From NCBI RefSeq assembly GCF_003568845.1, contig NZ_CP030129.1, positions 232,137-296,136 on the forward strand: a stretch of 64,000 bases of DNA. Direction: 5' to 3'. This document shows positions 26,614 through 36,744 of this stretch, in pieces; the first letter of the stretch is position 1; every line of letters starts with the position of its first letter. The stretch is from Indioceanicola profundi. Lineage in GTDB: Bacteria; Pseudomonadota; Alphaproteobacteria; Azospirillales; Azospirillaceae. Under the pieces are notes generated by a model, which saw only the letters and a program-made list of their open reading frames with translations, made no database searches and was not told the DNA's origin. The position numbers and the translations under genes are program-made.

Positions 26614-26752
26614 TGCCCTACCTGTGAAGAGGCACGCCGTCGAGGCGGCGCTGTTTATCTATCGCCTGCACCATCCCGATGTTCCGGCCGACCGAGCCGA
26701 AGCCGAGGTGGCCCGCTGGACCGTCGCGCGCCGGGTTCACTGACCAATTTCG
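26614..26752. other. Short relic between IS701 and ynfA
   Basis: 139 bases. A plus-strand frame from a GTG reads KRHAVEAALFIYRLHHPDVP...EVARWTVARRVH then stop; it looks like the C-terminus of a lost gene but I do not recognise it. No terminator is obvious. Confidence 0.35.
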
Positions 26753-27085
26753 TCAGGCGGAGGCGCCACGCGGTCCCAGCAGCACGATGGCGGCTCCGAT
26801 GAGACAAACAGTGGCGCCGAGCACGTCCCACCGGTCAGGACGGTGCCCCTCGGCGAGCCAGAGCCAGAGCAACGATGCTGCGATGTAGACGCCGCCGTAG
26901 GCGGCGTAGGCGCGGCCTGCGAAATCGGCATTAATCCGCGTCAGCAACCAAGCAAAGGCAATCAAGCTGGCGATGCCGGGCGCGATCCACAAGGGTGATC
27001 TGTCAAGCCGCAGCCAGGCCCAGAACGAGAAACAGCCCACAATTTCGGCCAAAGCAGCCAAGCCATAGACAGCAATCGTGCTCAT
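26753..27085 (-). CDS. YnfA/UPF0060 small multidrug-type membrane protein
   Basis: 110 aa with four hydrophobic helices. Family signature near the start, [21 protein letters not shown], then [29 protein letters not shown] and [20 protein letters not shown]0060 is distantly related to SMR transporters. ATG at 27085 overlaps the stop of the upstream MerR gene by one base (TGATG), so it is co-expressed with it. Confidence 0.92.
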   Translation of the reverse strand: MSTIAVYGLAALAEIVGCFSFWAWLRLDRSPLWIAPGIASLIAFAWLLTRINADFAGRAYAAYGGVYIAASLLWLWLAEGHRPDRWDVLGATVCLIGAAIVLLGPRGASA

Positions 27086-27498
27086 CAATCTTTCTTTCCC
27101 TGGGACAGCGCCTCGATGACCCGGCAGTCCGATACTGTCCCGTGGCGGCATTGGCCGAGCATACGCTCCAGTTCGGCCTCGAGCGACCGTAGCTGGCCGA
27201 TCTTCTGACGAACCTCCTCGAGATGCGCCGAGGCGATCACATCCGCCTCCTCGCAGGAGAGATCGACCCGGTCCGCCAAGCTCAGGAGACGCCGCACCTC
27301 ATCGAGCGAGAAGCCAAGCTCGCGGCCGCGTCGGATGAAGATCAGGCGGTCCAGGTCGCCCCGCGTGTACATGCGCTGGTTCCCTGCCGTGCGGGCCGGT
27401 TCGGGCAGCATGCCGACCTGTTCATACCAGCGCACGGTCTGCACCTTGGTGCCGCTGCGCGCGGCCAGGCCACCGATGCTGAATTTTTCACCCTGCAT
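27085..27498 (-). CDS. MerR-family regulator of CadR/PbrR/ZntR type
   Basis: 137 aa. DNA-binding N-terminus [27 protein letters not shown]-terminal ligands SCEEAD (about residue 81), GQCRHG (about 114) and DCRVIEAL (about 121), the three-Cys pattern of Cd/Pb/Zn sensors. It faces a Zn/Cd/Pb-type P-ATPase and lies beside a 19-base-spacer promoter, so it should activate that gene when metal is bound. Confidence 0.9.
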   Translation of the reverse strand: MQGEKFSIGGLAARSGTKVQTVRWYEQVGMLPEPARTAGNQRMYTRGDLDRLIFIRRGRELGFSLDEVRRLLSLADRVDLSCEEADVIASAHLEEVRQKIGQLRSLEAELERMLGQCRHGTVSDCRVIEALSQGKKD

Positions 27499-27510
27499 GC
27501 GCTTTGCCCC

Positions 27511-27541
27511 TTGAACCTCTAGCGACTAGAGGTTCTAGGTT
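27511..27541 (+). promoter_or_regulatory. MerR-type promoter of the Zn/Cd/Pb ATPase
   Basis: -35 TTGAAC (27511-27516), a 19-base spacer, -10 TAGGTT (27536-27541). The spacer and its edges form the dyad AACCTCTAG-CGA-CTAGAGGTT. The same architecture appears at the mer-like operon (14601-14631), but the half-sites differ (CTCTAG here, CTGTAG there), fitting two distinct regulators. Confidence 0.87.
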
Positions 27542-27591
27542 TAGCACATTGGCAATGGCCACGTCGAAGCCTCACAGAGCAGGAATGCGCC

Positions 27592-29792
27592 ATGCAGGAC
27601 CAAGCATCGACCAGACAGGCACCGACCGGAGGTGATCCAGCCCACCAGTACCGGGTCACAGGCATGGACTGCCCCAGCTGTGTGACGAAAGTTGAGACGG
27701 CTTTGGCACGGCTCAGCGGCGTCGAGGACATCAGCCTGAACTATCACTCGCAGGTACTCCGGTTCCGGCTGGACGAAGCCGCGACACCCAAGGACAAGGT
27801 CGAGGGCACCATCCGGAGCCTCGGCTTCGGCATTGAGGATATAGACCTCCAAATCGTCTCCGGCCGCCAGCCCGGAGCGTCGGAGGCCTCGGCCGCCAAC
27901 GAGCAGCCGTGGTGGACCGGGCCCAAGGCGAAGCTCACCGGTTTCATCGGGCTGTTGGTCGGGATCGGCTTCCTGATGTCCTGGCTTGTCCCGGCCTTTG
28001 AGGACCTTGCCCTCATGCCTGCCGCCCTGGTCGGCCTCGCCGTCTTTGGCTGCCGCGCCTTCCTGCTCGCCCGCCTGGGCACGCCATTCAGCATCGAGAT
28101 GCTGATGTCCGTTGCCGCTGCCGGGGCGCTCGTGATTGGAGAGACGGCGGAGGCATCGGTCGTCATCCTGCTGTTCGCCGTGGGCGAGCTCCTGGAAGGA
28201 GTTGCGGCCGGCAGGGCAAGGTCCGGCATCAAGGCCCTGGCGGCCCTCGTCCCACGCACCGCCCTGCTCGTCGATGGCGCAGTGGCGCGCGAGGTTCCCG
28301 CTTCGCGGTTGGAGGTGGGGCAGGTTGTCCTGGTTCGCCCCGGCGACCGGGTGCCTGCCGATGGAGAGGTCGTCGACGGCGTGTCCGATGTCGACGAGTC
28401 TCCGGTGACAGGTGAGTCTGTGCCGGTGCCGAAGCAGCCCGGCTCGCCGGTCTTCGCGGGCGGCATCAACGCCACCGGCGTGCTTCGCGTCCGGGTGACG
28501 CGGTCCGCAGCGGACAACACCATCGCCCGGATCATCCACATGGTCGAGGAGGCCCAGGCCAGCAAGGCGCCCACGGCCCGTTTCATCGAGCGCTTCAGCG
28601 CCCGCTACACGCCCTTCGTCATCATCGTAGCGTTGCTCACGATACTGCTGCCGCCGCTCGCCTTCGGGGCGGACTTGCAGACCTGGATCTATCGTGGCCT
28701 GGCCCTGCTGCTGATCGGCTGCCCCTGCGCGCTGGTCCTGTCCACCCCGGCCGCCATCACCTCCGGCATCGCGGCGGGCGCCCGGCGCGGGCTCCTCATC
28801 AAGGGCGGAGCCGCCCTGGAGGCGATCGGAAGGGTCCGGGCCGTGGCTTTCGACAAGACCGGAACCCTGACGGAGGGGCGGCCGCAGGTCACGACCTCGT
28901 TCCGATAACCGGGACCGAGCGGACCCTGCTCGCACTGGCGGCAGCGGTGGAGAACGGCTCCAGCCATCCGCTCGCCCGGGCCATCCTGGCGCGGGCCGAG
29001 ACCGACGGCGTGCCGCTGCGCCCTGCCCGTGACCAGAGGACTGTTCCAGGCAGGGCTGCGCAGGCCGTCGTCACCGGCCGATTGGTGGAGGTGGGCTCAC
29101 CCCGGCATGCCGTCGAGAGGTGCGGACCCGACATACTCCCCGACGACCGTATCGCCGCGCTGGAGGATGCTGGCAAGTCAGTTGCCGTAGTGATGACCGA
29201 TGGGAAGCCGATCGGGTTGATCGGCATCCGCGACGAGCCGCGGGCCGACGCTGCGCAGGCGGTCTCATCCTTGGGCAATCTCGGCATCCGCAGCGTGATG
29301 CTGACCGGCGACAACGTCCGCACGGGCCGGGCCGTCGGCCGCGCCTTGGGGATAGAGGTGAAGGCCGGGCTCCTTCCCGAAGACAAGTTGCGGGAGGTTG
29401 CCGTTCTGAAGGCCGCTGCGCCCGTCGCCATGGTCGGGGACGGAATCAATGACGGTCCGGCGCTGGCGGCTGCCGATGTCGGCATTGCCATGGGCGGCGG
29501 TACGGATGTGGCGCTGGAGACCGCCGACGCAGCCCTGCTGGGCAACCGGGTCGGAGGCGTGGCGGATCTGGTGGCTCTTTCCCGGGCGACATTGGCGAAC
29601 ATCCGCCAGAACGTGGCGATGGCGCTAGGCCTCAAGGCCGTGTTTCTGGTCACCACGCTCTTCGGCATCACCGATCTCTGGCTCGCCATCCTGGCCGACA
29701 CCGGTGCCACGGTCATTGTCACGCTCAATGCCTTGCGTCTGCTCCGCGCCGGTGGGCGCCAGCCGGTGGCAGCAGGGGAATATAAGAGATGA
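27592..29792 (+). pseudogene. Zn/Cd/Pb-type P1B ATPase interrupted by a frameshift
   Basis: Encodes an HMA domain (GMDCPSCVTKVETAL), an actuator domain (SPVTGESVPV), CPC in IGCPCALVLSTPAAI (ZntA/CadA type), DKTGTLTEG, then [28 protein letters not shown]. The first frame (27592-28908) stops soon after DKTGT; the remaining protein continues in another frame (to 29792). Around 28891 the text reads GTCACGACCTC where GTCACCGACCTC would restore PQVTDLVP, i.e. one C is missing. Restored length is about 733 aa, normal for ZntA. Either a real recent pseudogene or a base-call error. It has its own MerR promoter and an adjacent regulator. Confidence 0.88.
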
Positions 29793-30496
29793 TTCTGGAT
29801 AAGGACGGCATCAGGGGCCTATATGGCCGCACGGCCCCCTTCTATGATTGCGCTTTATCGGTCTACAATCTGCTGGGCATCAACCGGCTCCGTCATGGGC
29901 TCGTCGAACAACTGAACATCAAGCCTGGCGATACGGTGGTCGATTTGGGGTGTGGAACAGGGGCCAATTTCGAAGCGCTGACCCGAGCGGTCGGTCCCTC
30001 GGGGCATATCATCGGCATTGACCTCTCTCCTGCCATGTTGGGGCGTGCGCGAGCTCGCAAGAGTCGCAATGGATGGACGCACATCGAACTGGTTGAGGCT
30101 GACCTGGAAAACTGTCTTTTTTCTTCCACAATAGCGGCGGCGCTCGCCACGTTCGCGCTGGAGATGGTGCCAGGATATGACGTTGTAATCCGGCGCCTCG
30201 CCAATGCCTTGCCACAATCGGGACGGCTGGGGCTGCTTGGTCTGAAGCATCCTGAAAATTGGCCGGACTGGTCGGTGAGCCTGGGAGTGCAGCTTCACAG
30301 GCCTTTCGGGGTAAGCCGGGATTACGCGGATTTTCGACCGTGGAAGTCGGTGGACCAGCACCTGCGCCTCGTGGATTTCCGGGAACTTTACTACGGTGCA
30401 GCTTACCGCTGCGTCGGACAATGTTCTCCAATGAGAGGGGAAGGCCACCCCATTGCACCGAGGTTGCCCCGAACTGCCAATCTCAAGGGAAGTTAA
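29789..30496 (+). CDS. Class I SAM-dependent methyltransferase
   Basis: 235 aa. SAM-binding motif VVDLGCGTGANFEALTRAVGPSGHIIGIDLSPAML, followed by VEADLENCLF and LGLLGLKHPENWPDW. Closest in style to UbiE/MenG-like or small-molecule methyltransferases linked to arsenic/metal loci. The ATG overlaps the ATPase stop by four bases (ATGA), so it belongs to that transcript. The C-terminal 30 residues look irregular and the substrate is unknown. Confidence 0.8.
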   Translation: MILDKDGIRGLYGRTAPFYDCALSVYNLLGINRLRHGLVEQLNIKPGDTVVDLGCGTGANFEALTRAVGPSGHIIGIDLSPAMLGRARARKSRNGWTHIELVEADLENCLFSSTIAAALATFALEMVPGYDVVIRRLANALPQSGRLGLLGLKHPENWPDWSVSLGVQLHRPFGVSRDYADFRPWKSVDQHLRLVDFRELYYGAAYRCVGQCSPMRGEGHPIAPRLPRTANLKGS

Positions 30497-30550
30497 ATAA
30501 CGGGAACAGAAGGCTTGCTGCTCGAGGCTTGCCGCACTATCTTGGACGCC

Positions 30551-30859
30551 ATGCGCCTGCTCGCCACGTTAGCACTGGTTGCGACTTTCCTATTCACCGT
30601 TCCCGGCTTTGCCCATCCCGTGGACGTAGCGCACACCCATGTCCAGATGTCCGCCGATGCTGGCCACGTTGACACGCCAATGGGCAAAAAGTTCATCGAC
30701 TGCCATCATGGCTGTGGTCACTCCCATGCGGCGAGCCAAGTGCTGCCAGTCCGAGTCAGCGACCCTGTGGTCTGGGTGAAAATACCCTATTCCTTCAATA
30801 ACACACCGCCGCCGGAGAGCGCCGACCCGTCTCCGCCCTACAAGCCTCCGCGCGCCTAA
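30551..30859 (+). CDS. Small secreted His-rich protein
   Basis: 102 aa. Signal peptide MRLLATLALVATFLFTVPGFAHP, then His/Met/Cys-rich segments (HTHVQMSADAGH, CHHGCGHSH) and a proline tail PPYKPPRA. It leads into the czcCBA genes, suggesting a periplasmic metal-binding or sensing accessory (CzcI/CzcE-like role is possible but there is no clear homology). The ATG at 30551 gives the cleanest leader; a longer frame from 30515 exists. Confidence 0.65.
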   Translation: MRLLATLALVATFLFTVPGFAHPVDVAHTHVQMSADAGHVDTPMGKKFIDCHHGCGHSHAASQVLPVRVSDPVVWVKIPYSFNNTPPPESADPSPPYKPPRA

Positions 30860-30930
30860 GCGAACCGACTTCGTCCGGGTGATGGCCCCTGGCCGCACCC
30901 GGTGTTCGCTCGTCCGCACGCGGAGACTAC

Positions 30931-32208
30931 ATGCGTTCGCATTTTGCAGCCGCCCTGGCGATCGGGATCGCCTGGGCGCCAGCCGTCGGGGCTCAACAGC
31001 CGCCGACCGCTGCCCAGTCCCCTCTGCCCTCATCTTCCATTCTGACCCCGGAAGCCGCGATCACCCGCGCACTGGATGTTGCCCCGCGTGCTGCGGCGGC
31101 AGCAGCCCGGCTTGACGCCGCGGCGGGGACCCTTGATCAGGCCGGAGTTCTTCCGAACCCCGAATTCGGCGTCGAGGTGGAGAATTTCAAAGGCTCCGGG
31201 CCGTTCTCCGGCTTTGACAATGTCGAGACCACCTACGGCCTGTCCCAAACCATTGAACTCGGCGGCAAGCGCGGCGCCCGTGTGGATGCTGCCCGTGCTG
31301 CGCGCCTGGCGGCGCGCCATGATCTGGCCGCGGCTCAGCTGGATCTGATCCGTGATGTCAGGGCCGCCTTCGCCGAGGCGGTTGCCGCTGAGCGGAATGT
31401 GGGGCTCGCCGAGGAGCGGGTTCGCCTGGCGCAGGAGGTCGAACGATCGATCCAGGCCCGTGTCGAGGCCGGACGCGAGACAACCGTGCAGGCGAGCCGG
31501 GCCGAGATCGCGCGCCGCCAGGCCGAAGTGGCCCTGGAGCAGGCCCGCCGCCGTGCCGCTGCCGGGCGCCAAGCTCTGGGTGGCCTCATCGGCATGGACC
31601 AAGCCGCCCTGAAGCTTGACGGGACGTGGTTCGGCCGCCTGGATGTCCCAATTCCAGTCTCAGAGGCGTTCCCCGCCGAGACGGCCGACCTGCTGCGCCG
31701 GGAAGCCGACGTTTTGCAGGGCCGGGCGGAGCTCGAGGTGGAGCGCAGCCGTGCCGTTCCGGACATCACCGTCTCCGCGGGTGTGCGCCAGTTCCATGAG
31801 ACCGACGACAATGCCTTCCTGGTCGGCGTCAGCATCCCCATCCCGGTGTTCGACCGGAACCGGGGCGCCATCGCGCGGGCGCGGGCCGAGGTTGTGGCCG
31901 CGGAAGCCGAGCTCGCGGCCGAACGGCTGGACTTGAGCCGCCGGGTCACGGCCGCCCGCGCCAATCTGGATGCGGCCCGCGACACGGCATCCGCCCTCCA
32001 GGCGCAGATCATTCCTGTGGCCGAGCAAGCGTATCGTGCGGCGCAGGAAGGCTACCGGCAGGGCAAGTTCTCCTACCTGGAGGTCCTCGATGCGCAGCGC
32101 ACGCTGTTCGACGCGCAGCGTGACTTGGTTGACGCCCTCCAGGGCTTCCACAATGCACGCGCCGATCTCGAGCGGCTATCTGCAACCGCCCCATCCGGGG
32201 AGAGGTGA
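30931..32208 (+). CDS. czcC: Outer-membrane efflux protein of an RND metal system
   Basis: 425 aa TolC-family protein with signal peptide (ends VGAQQPP). Two coiled-coil/OEP repeats: LTPEAAITRALDVAPRAAAAAARLDAAAG...GVLPNPEFGVEVENFKGSGPF and, in the second half, EADVLQGRAELEVERSRAVPDITVSAGVRQF. The end ...GYRQGKFSYLEVLDAQRTLFDAQRDLV is diagnostic of the CzcC/CusC group. It forms the outer channel for the adaptor and pump encoded next. Confidence 0.92.
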   Translation: MRSHFAAALAIGIAWAPAVGAQQPPTAAQSPLPSSSILTPEAAITRALDVAPRAAAAAARLDAAAGTLDQAGVLPNPEFGVEVENFKGSGPFSGFDNVETTYGLSQTIELGGKRGARVDAARAARLAARHDLAAAQLDLIRDVRAAFAEAVAAERNVGLAEERVRLAQEVERSIQARVEAGRETTVQASRAEIARRQAEVALEQARRRAAAGRQALGGLIGMDQAALKLDGTWFGRLDVPIPVSEAFPAETADLLRREADVLQGRAELEVERSRAVPDITVSAGVRQFHETDDNAFLVGVSIPIPVFDRNRGAIARARAEVVAAEAELAAERLDLSRRVTAARANLDAARDTASALQAQIIPVAEQAYRAAQEGYRQGKFSYLEVLDAQRTLFDAQRDLVDALQGFHNARADLERLSATAPSGER

Positions 32209-32212
32209 TCCC

Positions 32213-33469
32213 ATGAAGAAGACACTGATCGGCGTTTCCGTCCTGGCCCTGACGGCGGCCGGAATTGGCTACTGGGCCATCGATCTGGGTCACGGCCCAG
32301 CCCCTTCCGCAACCGCCCAGGAAAAGCATGCAGAAGGTGACGGTCACGACCATGATGAACCGTCTACGCCCGAAGAGGGGGCGGAAGAAGGTCATGGCCA
32401 TGAGGGCGAGGAGGGGGCTGTCCATCTGACGGACGCCCAGATCGCCCGCTCCAACATCAAGGTCGTCGAGGCCGGACCCGGCGAGGTCTCGAAGGAAGTC
32501 CAGGTCATGGGCACCATTGTGCCCGATGCCGACCGGATGGCCCACGTCACCACCCGCGTTCCGGGCGTTGTCGCGGAGGTGCTGAAGCGCCTCGGAGACC
32601 AGGTCGCCGCCGGAGACGTGTTGGCCGTGCTGGACAGCCGCGACCTGGCCGAGGCCAAAGCCGACTACCTGGCGGCCTTGCGCCAGGAAGCACTCGCCAG
32701 CACCACGCTGAAGCGCGAAGAGGACCTCCGGCGCAAGAAAGTCTCGGCCGAGCAGGACTATCTCGATGCCAGCACGGCGGCGGAGACCAGCCGGATCGCC
32801 CTGGATGCGGCCCGCCAGCGTCTGGCCACCTTGGGCCTGACCGACGCTGAACTCGAGGCTCTGCCCAAGCAGGACCCGCGGGCCATGAGCCGCCTGGAGG
32901 TCCGCGCCCCCATTGCCGGGCGGGTCACGGAACGGAATGCCGTCCGCGGCGAACTGGTCTCCGCCGAAAAGGAGATCTTTACCGTCGCCGACCTTTCCAC
33001 CGTCTGGGTGGAACTGCCCGTCTATGCCGCAGACCTGTCACTCGTCCGTGAAGGCCAAGCGGTTACCGTCACGGGGCCTGCGGGACAGATGGCCCAAGGG
33101 AAGGTGATCTTCACCGGCCCCACCATCGATCCGCAGACCGGGGCGGCGCGCGTCGTCGCCAGCCTGGAGAACCCGGATGGCACATGGCGACCCGGCGACT
33201 TCGTGTCAGGCGCGATCGCCAGCGGCGGTGAACCGGCGGACGTCGTGGTGCCCGCCTCGGCACTCCAGACCCTGAACGGGGAAACCGTGGTGTTCGTCCG
33301 GAACGAGGAAGGCTTCGAGACCCGTGTCGTCGAGGTCGGCCGCCGCAGCGCCAGCACGGCGGAAATCGTCTTCGGGCTCTTCCCCGGCGATCCGGTGGCC
33401 AGCGGCAACACCTTCCTGCTCAAGGCCGAAGCCTCGCGGGGTGCCGCCGAGCACTCCCATTCGCATTGA
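32213..33469 (+). CDS. czcB: RND efflux periplasmic adaptor
   Basis: 418 aa membrane-fusion protein, start ATG 32213 with GAGAGGTG upstream, 4 bases after the czcC stop. An N-terminal anchor helix is followed by a His/Asp/Glu-rich stretch (residues about 40-70, GDGHDHDE...GHGHEGEEG), likely a metal trap. The lipoyl/barrel-sandwich and hairpin parts are in RVPGVVAEVLKRLGDQVAAGDVLAVLDSRDLAEAKADYL and LEVRAPIAGRVTERNAVRGELV. Confidence 0.92.
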   Translation: MKKTLIGVSVLALTAAGIGYWAIDLGHGPAPSATAQEKHAEGDGHDHDEPSTPEEGAEEGHGHEGEEGAVHLTDAQIARSNIKVVEAGPGEVSKEVQVMGTIVPDADRMAHVTTRVPGVVAEVLKRLGDQVAAGDVLAVLDSRDLAEAKADYLAALRQEALASTTLKREEDLRRKKVSAEQDYLDASTAAETSRIALDAARQRLATLGLTDAELEALPKQDPRAMSRLEVRAPIAGRVTERNAVRGELVSAEKEIFTVADLSTVWVELPVYAADLSLVREGQAVTVTGPAGQMAQGKVIFTGPTIDPQTGAARVVASLENPDGTWRPGDFVSGAIASGGEPADVVVPASALQTLNGETVVFVRNEEGFETRVVEVGRRSASTAEIVFGLFPGDPVASGNTFLLKAEASRGAAEHSHSH

Positions 33470-33480
33470 GGAGCGCTGGC

Positions 33481-36400
33481 ATGATCGAACGCATCCTCAC
33501 CTTCGCGGTCCAGCGGCGCTTCCTCATCGTACTGCTGGTGGCCGCGGCCGCGGCGTTCGGGGCGCAGTCGCTGCTGCGTCTGCCGATCGACGCCGTGCCC
33601 GACATCACCAACAACCAGATCCAGATCACCACGCTGGCCCCCGCCCTCTCGCCCTTCGAGATCGAGCAGCAGGTGACATACCCGGTGGAAACGGCGCTCG
33701 CCGGGATTGCCGGGCTGGACAGCACCCGCTCCATTTCGGTCAACGGGTTGTCGCAGGTCACCGCGATCTTCGACGAGGAGGTGGACATCTACTTCGCCCG
33801 CCAGCAGGTGGGCGAGCGCATCACGGAAGCGAAAGACCTGCTCCCGCCCGGGCTGACGCCCACCATGGGCCCGATCTCCACCGGCCTCGGTGAAGTCTAT
33901 ATGTGGACTGTGGAGTTCGCACCCTTCGTTCCGGAGGAAGCGCAGGCCGGGGAGCCGGGCTGGCAGCCGGACGGCTCCTATCTGACGCCGGAGGGGGAGA
34001 TCCTGGCGAGCAAGGCCGACCAGGCCACCTACCTGCGCACGGTCCAGGACTGGATCGTATCGCCCCAGATGAAGGGCGTCGAAGGTGTTGCGGGCATCGA
34101 CACCATCGGCGGCTATGTGAAGCAGTACCATGTCCTGCCGGACCCCGTGCGGCTGGTCGCCTACGGCCTCACCTTCGCTGATCTGACAGAGGCGCTGGAA
34201 CGGGCAAATCAGAGCCTTGGCGCCGGTCAGCTTGAGCGGAGCGGGGAACTCTTCATCGTCCGCTCCGATGGCCGCATCTCGACATTGGCCGAGATCGCCG
34301 ATGTCGTTGTGGCGACGCGCGGCGGCGTTCCGGTGCGCCTTGCCGACGTGGCGACTGTGCAGCCCGGCCAGGAAATCCGCACCGGCAGCGCCAGCGAGAA
34401 CGGCCGGGAGGTGGTGGTCGGCACCGCCCTGATGCTGATCGGAGAAAACAGCCGCACGGTTGCCGCCGCTGTGGACGCCCAGCTTCAAGAAATCCGGAGT
34501 TCCCTGCCCCCGGACATCGTTGCGAAGACGGTGCTTGACCGCACGGACCTGGTGAACGCCACCATCAAGACAGTGGCGAAGAACCTGACCGAAGGCGCCC
34601 TGCTGGTCATCGTCGTGCTGTTCCTGCTGCTGGGGAATGTTCGGGCCGCCCTGATCACGGCGGCTGTCATCCCCATCACCATGCTGCTGACCGCGACGGG
34701 CATGCTCGAGGCGGGCGTCAGCGCCAACCTGATGAGCTTAGGGGCTCTCGACTTCGGCCTGATCGTAGATGGCGCCGTGATCATCGCGGAGAACTGTCTG
34801 CGCCGTCTTGGTGAGCGCCAGCATCATCTCGGCCGCGTGCTGACGCTGCGGGAGCGCCTGCACGAGGTCACCCTCGCGGCCAAGGAGATGATCCAGCCCT
34901 CCGTCTACGGGCAAGCGATCATCATCGTGGTCTATCTGCCGCTCCTCACCTTCACCGGGGTGGAGGGCAAGATGTTCGAGCCCATGGCGCTGACCGTTAT
35001 CATCGCCCTGGTCTGCGCCTTCATCCTGTCCCTGACCCTGGTTCCGGCCCTGATCGCCATCTTCGTCAGTGGCCGGGTCGAGGAAAAGGAGAATGCCGCG
35101 ATCCGCCAAGCCGGACGGGCCTACCGTCCCTTGCTGGACCGGGCGCTGAAAGCGCCACTCCGTGTCACCGCCATCGCCGCCGTTTTGTTCGGCGGCAGCC
35201 TGCTGCTCTTCACTCAACTGGGCCAGGAGTTCATCCCGCAGCTGGATGAGGGCGATGTGGCCCTGAACTCCTTCCGCATTCCCAGCACCAGCCTGCCCCA
35301 GGCTACAGCCCAGCAGATGGAGATCGAGACGGCAGTCGCCGCCTTCCCGGAGGTGGCCTACGCCTTCTCGAAAACCGGGACGGCCGAGATCGGCACGGAC
35401 GTGATGCCGCCCGGCATCTCCCACATGTTCGTGATGCTGAAACCGCGCGACCAGTGGCCGGACCCGGACCTCTCGAAGGCGGACCTGATCCAACGCCTGG
35501 AGGCCGCCGTGGGTGAACTGCCAGGCCAGGTCTATGAGGTCAGCCAGCCCATCCAGCTGCGCTTCAACGAACTCCTGGCGGGCGTGCGCGGCGATGTCGC
35601 CATCAAGGTATTCGGCGATGACTTCGAGACCTTGTTGGCCACGGCCAACGAGATCTCAGGCGTTGTCCAGGGTGTCGAGGGCGCGGCCGACGTGCGCGTC
35701 GAGCAGGTCGCAGGCGCCTCCTTCATGAATGTCGAGGTGGACCGGACCCGGGCCGCACGGTTCGGGCTCAGCGTGGCTGACGTTCAGGAGGTGGTCGCCA
35801 TGGCGGTCGGCGGCCGCGAGGCAGGCCTGGTCTATCAGGGCGACCGGCGTTTTGAGATTGTGGCCAGGCTGCCGGAGAGCCTCCGCAACGACCCTACCGC
35901 TCTTGAATCTCTGCCCATCCCACTTCCGCCGGATATCGTCGAAGGCCAGGGAGCAGGGGCTGTCCGCACCGTACCGCTGGGCGAGGTGGCGAGCTTCAGC
36001 TTCACGGAAGGCCCGAACCAGATCAGCCGGGAAAACGGCAAGCGCCGCATCGTCGTCCAGGCCAATGTCCGTGGCCGGGATATCGGCTCCTTCGTGGAGG
36101 AAGCGCAGGCCCGCATTGCGGCCGAGGTTACGGTGCCGCCCGGCTACTGGGTGGATTGGGGTGGACAGTTCGAGAACCTGATCGCGGCCCGCGAGCGGCT
36201 GATGATTGTGGTCCCGGCCTGCTTCGCGCTGATCTTCCTGCTGCTCTACAGCGCCCTCGGCTCGGCCCGGGATGCCGTGCTGGTGTTCAGCGGCGTGCCG
36301 CTGGCGCTGACCGGCGGCATCCTGGCGCTGTGGCTGCGGGGCATGCCGTTCTCGATCTCGGCTGCCGTCGGCATGATTGCACTGTCCGGCATCGCCGTGC

Positions 36401-36735
36401 TGAACGGCCTCGTCATGCTTTCCTACATCCGCCAACTCCGCATCCGCGGCATGAATCTGGAGGAAGCCGTGCGTGTGGGGGCGCAGACCCGCCTGCGCCC
36501 GGTGCTGATGACGGCCCTGGTGGCGAGCCTGGGCTTTGTCCCCATGGCGTTGTCCACCAGCGTTGGGGCCGAGGTCCAGCGGCCGATCGCCACCGTAGTC
36601 ATCGGCGGGCTGATCACCGCCACGCTGCTGACCCTGCTCGTGCTCCCGGCCCTCTACCGCCGGTTCGCCAAACCCCTGGCCGTCGAGGAGGAGGCGCCTG
36701 AAGAGGCGGCTCCCGTCGGACGCGCCGCGGAATAG
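33481..36735 (+). CDS. czcA: Heavy-metal RND pump, CzcA type
   Basis: 1084 aa inner-membrane proton/metal antiporter. ATG at 33481 has GAGGAG 7 bases upstream. It starts MIERILTFAVQRRFLIVLL...LPIDAVPDITNNQIQI, as in CzcA. The fourth-helix motif LDFGLIVDGAVIIAEN (about 422-438) has the D-G-D/E set of the HME-RND class; CusA would show a different DVG..AI pattern, so Co/Zn/Cd is favoured over Cu/Ag. Two periplasmic porter regions and the second membrane half (SAAVGMIALSGIAVLNGLVMLSYI) are intact. Confidence 0.95.
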   Translation: MIERILTFAVQRRFLIVLLVAAAAAFGAQSLLRLPIDAVPDITNNQIQITTLAPALSPFEIEQQVTYPVETALAGIAGLDSTRSISVNGLSQVTAIFDEEVDIYFARQQVGERITEAKDLLPPGLTPTMGPISTGLGEVYMWTVEFAPFVPEEAQAGEPGWQPDGSYLTPEGEILASKADQATYLRTVQDWIVSPQMKGVEGVAGIDTIGGYVKQYHVLPDPVRLVAYGLTFADLTEALERANQSLGAGQLERSGELFIVRSDGRISTLAEIADVVVATRGGVPVRLADVATVQPGQEIRTGSASENGREVVVGTALMLIGENSRTVAAAVDAQLQEIRSSLPPDIVAKTVLDRTDLVNATIKTVAKNLTEGALLVIVVLFLLLGNVRAALITAAVIPITMLLTATGMLEAGVSANLMSLGALDFGLIVDGAVIIAENCLRRLGERQHHLGRVLTLRERLHEVTLAAKEMIQPSVYGQAIIIVVYLPLLTFTGVEGKMFEPMALTVIIALVCAFILSLTLVPALIAIFVSGRVEEKENAAIRQAGRAYRPLLDRALKAPLRVTAIAAVLFGGSLLLFTQLGQEFIPQLDEGDVALNSFRIPSTSLPQATAQQMEIETAVAAFPEVAYAFSKTGTAEIGTDVMPPGISHMFVMLKPRDQWPDPDLSKADLIQRLEAAVGELPGQVYEVSQPIQLRFNELLAGVRGDVAIKVFGDDFETLLATANEISGVVQGVEGAADVRVEQVAGASFMNVEVDRTRAARFGLSVADVQEVVAMAVGGREAGLVYQGDRRFEIVARLPESLRNDPTALESLPIPLPPDIVEGQGAGAVRTVPLGEVASFSFTEGPNQISRENGKRRIVVQANVRGRDIGSFVEEAQARIAAEVTVPPGYWVDWGGQFENLIAARERLMIVVPACFALIFLLLYSALGSARDAVLVFSGVPLALTGGILALWLRGMPFSISAAVGMIALSGIAVLNGLVMLSYIRQLRIRGMNLEEAVRVGAQTRLRPVLMTALVASLGFVPMALSTSVGAEVQRPIATVVIGGLITATLLTLLVLPALYRRFAKPLAVEEEAPEEAAPVGRAAE

Positions 36736-36744
36736 GAGGCTCCA

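Noticed and set aside
33481..36735. CusA-type Cu/Ag pump
   Set aside because: Helix IV motif DFGLIVDGAVI is of the CzcA class, and the adaptor lacks a CusF-like domain.
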